DNA of 64,000 nt from the NCBI GenBank assembly GCA_946122785.1, contig CAMGYJ010000007.1, forward strand, positions 7,890,909-7,954,908. The letters are read 5' to 3'. The translations under genes were made by a program, and so were the position numbers. Source of the DNA: Linum tenue. Lineage: Eukaryota > Streptophyta > Magnoliopsida > Malpighiales > Linaceae. The notes beneath the pieces were generated by a model. The model worked only from the letters and a program-made list of their open reading frames with translations, made no database searches and was not told the DNA's origin. Of this stretch, positions 21,095-30,559 are shown piece after piece; within the stretch, counting starts at the first letter, position 1, and each line of letters begins with the position of its first letter.

Positions 21095-22052
21095 ATGGCC
21101 GGCGGCGGCGGCGGCCACAGGGACCTAGGGCCGGCGTGGTTGAAACCAATGCTGAGAGCGAGCTACTTCCACCCCTGCCCTTTCCATGGCGATTCCAACA
21201 AGAGCGAGTGCAACATGTTCTGTTTGGACTGTACCGGGAGTGCTCTCTGCTCGTATTGTTTGATCAATCACAGAGACCACCGTATTGTTCAGGTTTGGTG
21301 ATGAATTGATGATAATGTGTTCTACCCTTTCTTTGGGGATTTGATTGATTGTAGAACTAATGGGTGTGGGGTGGTTCTTTTTCCCCCTTGCTATTTGCTC
21401 CTGCAGATTCGACGATCTTCTTACCATAACGTGGTGAGAGTGAACGAGATACAGAAGTACATAGACATTGCCTGCGTCCAGACCTACATTATCAACAGTG
21501 CCAAGATTGTGTTCTTGAACGAGAGGCCGCAGCCTAGGCCAGGAAAAGGGGTTACCAACACTTGCGAGATATGTTGCAGGAGCCTCCTCGATTCCTTCCG
21601 GTTCTGCTCTCTCGGCTGCAAGGTTGGTTCCCATTTCCCAATCACCATCAATTCCCCATTCTTTTGATTCATCTTCAGATTGTTCTTCTTCCCATGCTAA
21701 ATAATGAAATGTGGTACCTATCCTGCTCTATCAGCTGGGAGCCATGAAGCGAGGAGATCGAACCCTCACATTCTCACTTCTGAATAAGCACAACCACAGA
21801 GATCACTTCCTCGGAGGTTTCGACTCTGATGACTACGATGACTATGAATCGTCCACTCCCAAGAAGATTCGGAGGACGAATTTCTTCAATCGCATGATGG
21901 ACAGGCTATCCATCCACTCTTTCAACAGCGGCGATGGAAGAGACAGCTCAGGTGATGAAGCTGCAACCAACATTTCCCCATCGACTCCCCCTATCTTCAA
22001 TCATCGCAATGCCAGGAGGAGGAAGGGCATACCTCATCGCGCCCCATTTTGA
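21095..22052 (+). CDS. PLATZ family zinc-dependent DNA-binding protein
   Basis: Three coding exons, 21095-21292, 21407-21622 and 21735-22052, give 243 aa with all junctions in phase. The PLATZ hallmarks are present: CPFHG then CLDC, CSYC and HRDH in exon 1, the basic [11 protein letters not shown] segment at the start of exon 2, and C-x2-C-x10-C-x3-C (CEIC...CSLGC) at its end. The C-terminal part is Asp/Ser rich ([11 protein letters not shown]) with a basic KKIRR and RRRKG. PLATZ proteins bind A/T-rich DNA in the nucleus and mostly repress transcription; some act with RNA polymerase III. A leader intron before the ATG is likely (acceptor TTGCAG at about 21069-21073). The C/T-rich leader around 20560-20870 suggests the transcription start. 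The paralogue is not assigned. Confidence 0.93.
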
Positions 22053-25000
22053 CAGCCTTCCTCCAATATGCTAGGAAGATAAAACCACAGGGAGGAGGGT
22101 TGTTTCCATGCAGCACTTGGTAGTAGTGTGTAGTGAAGCAGTAACCTTATACACAGATAAATACATACGGTAGGAGTTGGTATAGTTTTGCTGTCTGGGT
22201 TGTATATAATATATTCAGCTAGCAAGGGTAGTAGTGATGATGCTCTGATAATTATGAGCTGGTGGTCAGTCTTATATATGCAGTCTCTTTTCCCTTTTGT
22301 GATATAAGTTACTAGGGTATTGTAGGAATGATGGGTAGCAAGTAACCCAGTACTGAGAACTGTATATATGTATAATGCAGGTATAGATGTTTGGTTGATG
22401 TGTATACCAACACAGGAAGCTTTGTGTAAAAGCTTATGGGATACTCCTCTGTACATGTACACTTGTGTAACAAGTAACACCAAGTAGTCTTTGTACAGGA
22501 AAGAAGTGAATGATATTTCACAGCTTGGTTAGGTGTCAATTGTCTTATTGGGAATCGATGGATTAGGTTAGAATGTGATGTTGCTATGGTATTAATGATG
22601 TTTGTGGTGAATTAGGAGGACTAATTGTGGTTTCTTTTGATGTTGTGCTAGGAATGGTTGCTGTTTGTTGATCCTGTACTGGTCAGGACTTATTATGATC
22701 TATTGCTATCTGTAGTGCCAATGAATGCTGCTGCTAACTCTGCATACTCGTTATCCGACCCTTGACCTCGATCCGGTTTGGTTTTGTTTTGGCCTTTTGG
22801 TTTGAGGTTCGTTGAGAATTTTGACGATCAAGTATAAATGCGTCAGAGAGTTACCATGATGAGATTAGGTGATATTAGGTATTAGCTTACTATCGAGGGA
22901 GTGGGGCGCCCTATGTCTGACTGAGGCTTCTGCTTTAGGGTGACACCTCTCTTCCTCCCAAGCCTTTGTCTTCGTCGACGTCGTATTATTGACAGCTTTT
23001 TTTTCGACATAATTCCATTCCATGGTGGATAAGGATTGGAGAGGAAGCGTGGGGGCTGCAAATTCCTGGGGGGGAAAAGTGAGTGATTGAGAACTAAGAA
23101 AACAACCCTTCTTCCCTACTGCAGATTAACACCTTGTAATGCAGATAAAATCGCATCATAAATATATTTAAATAAAAACAAAAAATGAAAGAAGTGTTTG
23201 GAAGGCAGGGGAGGGCAACCCTACCATAAGAAAACGACATGACCCCTGGCTCCATTATCGTAATCATATCCTAATTAGGCTTTTTCCCCACCTCTCTTCT
23301 GCTTCTTCACTTCCATGTACAAATCGAAAATAAGCAAGTGATAGTGAATTAATATATTTTATTAAGTGTATCATTAATTTAGAGACAGAAATAAAACAAC
23401 CACACCTATTTTAATTAGACGTAACTTACTCGTACTGTATTTTACTAACTATAGTTGGATTTCACAGCTTGAAAAGAACGAAGAGTAGTACGGTTTGAGG
23501 TCTATCTACAAGCAATAATTATTGTTTTGTTTCATTGATATCTTCGATCAGTAAGAGCTAGAAGGGCAAATGTCTTTGTCAGATTCATTATTTCGCCCCC
23601 TCTCATTTGGATCTTTCTAAACCTAACATTGGATGCATGATAGGTAAGTATTGTTTTTGACATATTTGTTCTCTTAAGTCTTAACCCTTAATCTTATTTT
23701 TATTATTGGATAAGGGATCAGATTTAATATGAGAATCAGTGATTTTGTATTAAAACTTTAAATTTAATACCAAATGATCACGATAAAATTAAACTCGATG
23801 ATTGATAACTTCTTCTAAACAATGTTGATCCAGCATTTATTTGATATTAAAATTGAATAATTTTCCTTGAAATATGACAATGACAAATGAAATCGAAAAG
23901 GAGTAAAAGAACAGGGAGGGGAAGATGATATTGATGGGAGAATAAAGGCATCAATCCATTACCAACAGTACTGATAACCATAACCCACCTTATGCTTTAC
24001 TATCCCCACTCCTCCTTTCACCACCACCTTTGAAAATTAAACCTAATCAAGCACTACGCATTTTAATAACACATATGTACACAATGATCTTTAATTAGTC
24101 CATGTCCTACCAATCCAAGGTCGTATAATCAAGGGGATGATCGATCGAGTTGAACGATTCTGATGCATAACTTCAGACGCAGGAAGTTGTTGGTGCAAAA
24201 CACATTGGGATGATCTGCTCTAACGTTCATCGCTGAGGGTGTATGTGAGCCAACAAATCATACTGTTTGTTAACAAAACCTATATCAAGGTAATAAGTCG
24301 TCGACCCGAAGAGCTAGTTGGCAAGTTGTTAAATCACTCGGCAACAAGGTGTGCCTTGTGATCAGTAGTGATTTGGTTTGTCCATTTTACATGATTTTAT
24401 TCAAATATTAAGTTTGATTATGATATTAAGTACAATCATCCACCTACAAATTTGGATCCACAAACATTAATTAACTAATCAAAGGTTAAAAAGAAGGTAT
24501 ATTCGAAGTAATCCATAGTTTTGAGAAGGATGGGAATTGGGATGAGTGAGAATCAGCAGGAAGGAGTGGAAGAACAAGTTGTGTTTGTGTAATGTACTTG
24601 TGGGTCTTACCTGATTCCTGAGTGTGGATCATGATTAGACAATCCATTAATAAAGTAAATTGACGGGTAAAGCAGTTTTAATAAATCAGTTAAGTTGATG
24701 GACCTTTCAGCCCAAAGGCCCACCACAACACACGGGAACTCTCTGGCACCGCACGTTCCACGAATCGCGACCCACAGGTCGGGCCCACCACATCCCACTT
24801 TACCTTACAGAGCCGCCGTTGCGGCCCTCGGTCAGCGGGCTTAGGGATAGGGAGGAAGAAGCGGGAGATTACATAATTATCCTCACGTTGATATTATCTG
24901 TTGTTGGGCCTTTGGGGGAAGGAAAGGTGTTTTCATATGTTTGGGCTGTTAGGTTTGGGTCAACATGAGAAGATTAGAGAAACTTGGGCTTTTGATATGA

Positions 25001-25126
25001 CTTGTAGGCCTTGGGCCTTTTGTATGGATTCTAGACGAATCACTCAAAGCCCTTCAACGAATTTTGATATACCATACCACTAGTTTTGGATAATGGTATA
25101 GGTTTTCCCCCCTACTATTAAGGTAC
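22053..25126. other. Intergenic DNA downstream of PLATZ
   Basis: About 22053-22540 is likely PLATZ 3'UTR. The remainder is AT-rich with no supported gene and no clear transposon ends. A GC-rich patch at 24730-24850 has no recognised coding content. Confidence 0.6.
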
Positions 25127-25134
25127 TATTTAAG

Positions 25135-25778
25135 CAATGGTGTCAAAGCCGAGCCGGAGTATGACCCGGTAATGTGAACGGCTCGGTCATTAGTGGTCCA
25201 GCCGGCATTAGACCGTTTGAGAACCGGTACCTAATAAACAGTCATCTGTATAAATAGTAGTCACTTCTTAATCATGGTAAACCACCACAACAGTCATCGG
25301 TATCTAATCGATTAATCCCCCAGCAGTCCATTCCGTAAGCAAACTAGCTGCCCCTATCAGCAAATCTCAAAATCTACGCTAATCACGTCAAGATCAGACA
25401 AACGACTACTAGATCCACCACTAATCAAATACCCAGTAATTGCGGCGACGGGGACGGAAGCGCTGGGGCGATGGTTGACGGCGGCAAGGTGGCGCCGCTC
25501 TCCCTCTGTCGTCTGTTCTACTTCTAGGTCGAAGATGAAGAAATAAAATGAAAGTTAGGGTTTTGTTTGGCAGCCCCATTCCACGATTGGCCTTTTTTTT
25601 TTTAGGGAAAACCAAACGGCCGAACCGCGCGACCGACTTAAGCGGTTAACCGCTTCGGCCGCTCGTCGGCCGCTGCATAAAATCGTGGCGGTTAAATAGC
25701 TGATCCGAGCCGGTTTTACGGCCGGGCGGCGGCTTTGGCGGTCCGGCCGGCCGGCTCGGTTCGGCTTTGACAGCACTG
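25135..25778. mobile_element. Non-autonomous hAT-like element with perfect 8-bp TSD
   Basis: The ends are CAATGGTGTCAAAGCCGA and, inverted, CAGTGCTGTCAAAGCCGA. They are flanked by TATTTAAG at 25127-25134 and again at 25779-25786, a perfect 8-bp duplication. The interior is GC-rich near the right end (repeated CCGGCCGG and CGGTT units) and does not encode a transposase. Confidence 0.85.
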
Positions 25779-26287
25779 TATTTAAGGGATTCGAATGTGA
25801 GACCTCTAGATTTTTAGCTAGTGATATTATCACTAAATCAAATTTTTGTTCGTTACCATACCACTAGTTTTTGGTATTCTCATTGATGGGTTGTTTGTTA
25901 ATTTGTTTGGAAATCAAGAAACCATTGTTTGGTTATATTCTTATATATAGGCTAAATTGTCACTCAAATTATATAAATCTTTCTCGTTTGCCACCTGAAT
26001 TACTTTTCTTTCATATTAGCCACTAACTTTACGATTCGTTTCACCATTGGTCACTCCCTGATAATCTCCGTCAAACTCCGTTAACATTGTCATATTTTTT
26101 TATGACGTGGCAAACGAAAATGTTGATGGAGCTGACAGAGGCTGAAACATGTAATTTTGACTGCCTAGTCAGCCACATACCCAACAATTTAAGAGACCCG
26201 CTTTCTGTATTTCATTTTACTTTACTTTTATTTTTATTGACAAAAGTTTTTGACTTTAGTGAGACCAAGTAAAGAAACAGCAGCCTA

Positions 26288-26721
26288 GTTATTCTGCTAA
26301 CTAGAAAATTCGTTAGTATATACTAGCTAATATCCAAAATGTATGAACTAATATCCAAGTCTGTTGAGTATCTAGATAGCACAGACTAGTATTCAAAACA
26401 TCACAAACTAGTATCCAGATAGCAGATACCAACTAATATCCACAACCAACCAATTAGTATTCAATATGGATACTCTTATGTGTTATCTGGATACTCTTAT
26501 GTGTTGTATGGATACTATTTATGTTATGTATGGATACTATTCTGTGTTGTTTAGATATTAGTTTGTGAATTTGGGATAATAGTTGATTCATGGTGGATAT
26601 CAGTTAGCCAACTTTGAATACTAGTTTGTGTTTTCTAGATATTTTAGTACTTGGATACTAATTCACGTATTTTGGATATCAGTTAGTATCTGCTAACGAA
26701 TTTTCAAGTTAGCAGATTAAC
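26288..26721. mobile_element. Nested fold-back element
   Basis: The ends GTTATTCTGCTAACT and, inverted, GTTAATCTGCTAACT begin arms of about 75 bp. These continue through AAAATTCGTTAG and GATATCCAAAAT/AATATCCAAAAT. The interior is made of recurring GGATACT/AGTATCC units. It has no coding capacity and sits inside the Pack-MULE-like element. Confidence 0.65.
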
Positions 26722-27035
26722 TTTTCCCTAGAAACAGATCGGGCAAAAAAAGAAGGGGTTTGTCGTTCTCTCTCTTCGTGTGTGCTTGTTTTCTTCACTT
26801 CTAGAGGCACCGACGTCGGTCTCGATCGGCCAGGGGAGACGCAGATCGGACAGGGAAACCACGGACAAGGGTAGAGAAAGAAGGTTCCGGGCAGGGGAGG
26901 TGGACGTAAGGCCGCCGCAGGGGAGGCGGCCGATTGCCGCAGGAAAGTCGGTCGATCGGACAGCCCCAATGTTCTCGTCCTTGAATTCCTTAGGATCGAC
27001 TTGGCGGCAGTCAACTGGGAAGGGAAGAAGAAGGA

Positions 27036-27174
27036 GGGATCTGCCCCGGCGAGGTCAAGCGGTGGATGATGCAGATTCTCTCCGACCTCGACACCTGCCA
27101 CCGGAATGTGGTCGTCCATCGCGATTTGAAGCCTGGCACATTGGGGGGTTTAAATTGCAGCTTTTAATTAGGGT
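27036..27174 (+). pseudogene. Captured protein kinase fragment (HRDLKP catalytic loop)
   Basis: In one forward frame the sequence reads GEVKRWMMQIL, then CHRNVVVHRDLKPG, ending at a TAA shortly after. This is the helix E and catalytic loop of a Ser/Thr kinase, with HRDLKP at about 27117-27134. The wording is closest, from memory, to CDKF-type CDK-activating kinases or SnRK1; this is not settled. The rest of the kinase domain is absent, so this is a gene fragment and not a gene. It lies between the inverted repeats of the surrounding element. Confidence 0.6.
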
Positions 27175-27681
27175 TCGGTTTCATGTATGTCCGACTTTGA
27201 ATTGGGATTTTTATTACTACGCAATTGATTATCTCCTTGACCTTGGCCTCAATTTTGCGTATGCCTCGCCCAAATGCGTGGTCGATCTCGATGGTAAAAC
27301 TATCTCTTACTTGAGAAGTTGCTTCTTCAGTTGGGGAGAAAGGTGTCAACAAGGATCGAGACTCGAGAGGGAAGCGTTGGGAAGAGAGGGAGAAGGAGAA
27401 GATAACTATGGTGGTTTTATGGCGAGACAGCTAGCTGGCGTTGGCCTTCAGCAATGCCTGCTGTAAGGAAGGGAACTAGAGAAGAGTTCTAGATGAGAGA
27501 GAGAGAGTGGAAGGGGAACATGTTTTTTTAAAAAATGATATGTCATTAAATTAATGGTCCAGTCAGCAGTTATGTTTGCCACATCATTAAAAATTAACGG
27601 AGTTAACGGAGACTAACGGTGAAACAATTTGTAAAGTTAGTGGTTAATATGAAAGAAAAGTAATTAGGGTGGCAAAAGTAA

Positions 27682-28079
27682 TTCGGCGCACTCACAAAAA
27701 ATGAGTGCGTTCAATGCACCCAACTAAAAAACTACGCTTAAGGTGTCTGTTTTTGAATTTTGTAATTTGTAGAATTAGTGTGTAATATGATGGTATAACA
27801 TATGATAACAACTAATTAGCAGATTACCCTAAGCCCTAGACCTCCAATTTTGAGTTCTATCCCTAAACCCAAATTGTAAACCCTAACCCTAAATCTCTAA
27901 ACTTTAAATCATTCAAATTAAAGTAAATTTTCAATAGTTTTTTTGTGCAAATTTATGTGCGTTATGGTTCATCACATCATAAGTGATGATTGACATCATT
28001 TTGACATAAATCGCATGCTTATAATGACGGTTATGAAGCGGGTGCACTGAATGCACCCAAAAAAGTGAGTGCACCGAAG
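27682..28079. mobile_element. MITE copy B (inverted relative to copy A at 15884-16278)
   Basis: It begins TTCGGCGCACTCAC and ends GGTGCACTGAATGCACCCAA then GTGAGTGCACCGAA. These match copy A in reverse orientation over both ends, and the interior telomere-like AACCCTAACCCTAAA and the ATCATTCAAATTAAAG stretch also match. It abuts the right end of the Pack-MULE-like element. Confidence 0.8.
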
Positions 28080-28101
28080 ACGCCATCATATATATATATA
28101 T

Positions 28102-28586
28102 GGGGAGTTCTACGGTACTCAGGGTGAAATCCGGGGTACCGCATACCAGGAGTAAGAAAACGCTATCCAGAACTTGAATTGATTAATCTTTTGGACATGA
28201 TACTATAATCTAACCCTTAAAGATCAAAATATAGGTCTTAATTCTCTAAATCTTATACCCCAAGATCAATTTAATTAGAAACAATAATCGACGATCATGA
28301 TTCGTCCAAATATAGGCAAAAAAATCAATGCACCATCTTAGGGTTTATAGTTTATGATTTAGATAATTAGGACCTAGGGTTCACTCGTTAAGGGTTGGGG
28401 TATAGTATCATGCCAAAAAATCCGGCTAATTCGAGGTCTAGATAGAGTTTTTGTACATAAGGTATGCGGTACCCCGGGTGAAATCCGGGGTACCGCATAC
28501 CTTGAGTATGAAAACGCTATCTAGACCTCGAATTAGCATGATTTTTGGGCATGATACTATACCCTAACCCTTAATGAGTGAACTCC

Positions 28587-28588
<2 letters not shown>
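28102..28588. mobile_element. Palindromic MITE inserted in a TA microsatellite
   Basis: The ends are GGGGAGTTC and GAACTCCCC, and on both sides the flank is an AT dinucleotide run, as if the element had inserted in a microsatellite. The right part is a near-perfect hairpin: arms 28380-28475 and 28487-28583 around an 11-bp loop. A third, diverged copy of the arm lies at the left end (28125-28220, GGGGTACCGCATACC start). There is no coding capacity. Confidence 0.7.

Positions 28589-28659
<71 letters not shown>
28586..28659. repeat. (AT)n microsatellite
   Basis: About 70 bases of uninterrupted AT dinucleotides, interrupted on the left by the palindromic MITE. Confidence 0.95.
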
Positions 28660-28665
<6 letters not shown>

Positions 28666-28731
28666 AGGATTTCATTCAAGAGTAGGCAAGGTACCGAGAT
28701 ACTCTAACAATTATTTCACAAGTAGTTTACA

Positions 28732-28875
28732 CTAGAAAGGATCAGAAATTAAGAAATCACGAACACCCATAAGTAGACTGTGACCGCAATCAACTAGGTA
28801 ATCCGCACAAGTGTTGCCCTCGCGGTATATGTGGGAGTGGGAGATGTCACTGCCCTGGTCCTTCAGGCTCTTATA
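28732..28875 (-). pseudogene. Short LINE RNase H C-terminal fragment
   Basis: The minus-strand frame reads SHIYREGNTCADYLVDCGHS and then ends LISDPF before a stop at 28732-28734. HxxREgNxxAD is the conserved end of the RNase H-like domain of plant LINEs. The following 28660-28731 would be LINE 3'UTR. It differs in wording from the LINE immediately to its right, so it is a separate insertion. Confidence 0.7.
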
Positions 28876-29124
28876 AATCTTAAGTGATGAAATTGTACAT
28901 AAACTTTAAATTTGTAGAGTTAACAAAATTTTCAAATTTATCAACTTCAACACTAAACCGGCTAAAACTAACATAATTTATTATTTGAAAGACTGAAACT
29001 ACATATAGATTCTAGACAAACACTATTGTCATAACTGTATCCATTCAAATTCTCTCAATTTACATCCCCACCCATTTGACCATTTCAATATATCTGCACC
29101 AAACCGCCATAACTTCTTTGTGAC

Positions 29125-30490
29125 TTTTTTTTTTTTTTTGTCATAGAAATCTTGGTAGATTTACAAGGCAAGGATAAGGGTAGCCACAATAAACGGCATA
29201 CTCACCTATCATAAGACATATAGAACAAATAAGAAAAATCGACTAACAAAGAAGGTAATCCAGGAAAGCGTAGGGCATGTTGCGCCACTAAATGGGCAGC
29301 CCGATTCGCATCTCGAGGAGTAAAACGTAAAACAACTTTTGGCAATTGGACTAGTAATGCATGAACCTCCGAATAAATGGCGCCAGCACGTGCATATGAT
29401 AAATTGCCCGAGACCAGCTTGTCAATGACCACTTGGGCATCGCTCGTAAGAAACACATCCTGATCATGCCAATTCCACCGTTGCAATAAATATAATGCCT
29501 CTCGTATAGCGAGCAACTCAACCAAGCCTGGATCCGACACTCCACGAATAAAAGCCCCAAAAGCAAAAGTCGGGACAACGCCTGTCAAACCGACAACACC
29601 AATGGCTCCAGAGTGATGGGGAGAAGTGGCACCATCAACCGCCAAACGCAGACCTTGAAAAGCACCAGTAAAAACTGCTGAAGGAACTGTAGTGCGTGAC
29701 GACGGAGGAGGGTGAGGGGCCGGAGAGGCAAGTGCAAGACGGTTGGAGTCGCGATGTGAAAGGAATTGACGACGGAGAACAGGGACAGTGAATTGAGCAT
29801 AAGGAGAGAACACAACATTATTACGCCCTTTCCAAAGACGCCAACAGAGAAGTAGCCAATCAGAGATGATATCCGTGGCAGCATGGCATAATAAACTCCG
29901 CCACAACAGAGCGAAATGGTGAGAAGGATCAAAACCCAGCGGCAGAGAAATGGCAATTGCATCCCGAAGACGAATAGCCACAGGGCAACGAATAAACAAA
30001 TGTTCAAGAGACTCCCCTTCATCAGATTCGCAAACCGGACAAAAGGATGGAACATCAAGACCATGTCGCTGTAAATCCTCTCGAACCGGTAAAATCCGAA
30101 GTAGCATTCTCCAAAGAAAAAACTTGAGCTTGGGCATCACCGGTAAAGACCAAACTTTTGGCCACAAAGAAGGGTCAAGAGGGGAGGCCAAGTCCACCGA
30201 TCGAGAAGAATGGGGAGCAGAAATAGCATTAAGTTGTAGCCCAAGATGATACGCCGACTTAACCGAAAAAACGCCATTGGAGGTGTAATGCCAAACAAAC
30301 TTATCTGGAGACAAAGTGTGGGGAAGGGGAATGGCAAGGATGCTCTGAACCGAAGATGAATCAAAAAAATCACGTAAACGAGTCTCATTCCAAGTAGAGG
30401 TAGTAGGAGAAATAAAGTGAGAAACAAACAAAGGAGAAACTTGTACTGAAGGAAGACAAGTAGGACGAAAAGCAGGCAAAGTAGGCACCC
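29125..30490 (-). pseudogene. 5'-truncated LINE (L1) fragment, zinc-binding RT linker and RNase H
   Basis: A long minus-strand frame (30488-29202, 428 codons) encodes the end of a plant L1 ORF2. First is the zf-RVT region (SPDKFVWHYTSNGVFSVKSA, LKFFLWRMLLRILP, CPVCESDEGESLEHLFIRCP), then an RNase H-like domain (LAVDGA, VELLAIREALYLL, TSDAQVVIDKL, PRDANRAAHLVAQHAL). A T run at 29125-29139 is the poly(A) tail on the minus strand. Endonuclease and RT parts are missing. The frame is open to its end, which suggests a fairly young insertion. No TSD was found. Confidence 0.85.
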
Positions 30491-30559
30491 AGGGATCTGA
30501 GAAACCCTATGCATTTCTATTTCAGTGGGCCCTGACTCAAATCCGACACCATTTTGAAT

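Larger units (their letters stand above)
25990..27673. mobile_element. Pack-MULE-like element with ~100-125-bp terminal inverted repeats
   Basis: The left arm (25990-26114) and right arm (27574-27673, inverted) share GCCACC(T/C)(G/T)AATTAC then TTTTCTTTCATATTA and TCTCCGT..AACTCCGTTAA blocks, ending in GTGGCAAAC. The interior has no transposase. It holds a nested fold-back element (26288-26721) and a GC-rich gene-like stretch (26780-27470) that includes a protein kinase catalytic-loop fragment. Long TIRs plus a captured gene piece are the pattern of Pack-MULEs. A 9-bp TSD was not found; the right edge abuts another MITE and may be altered. Confidence 0.6.

Noticed and set aside
26780..27466. 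228-codon frame as a real gene
   Set aside because: Only a short kinase catalytic-loop fragment in another frame is recognisable, and it lies between transposon inverted repeats. A captured gene fragment explains it better.
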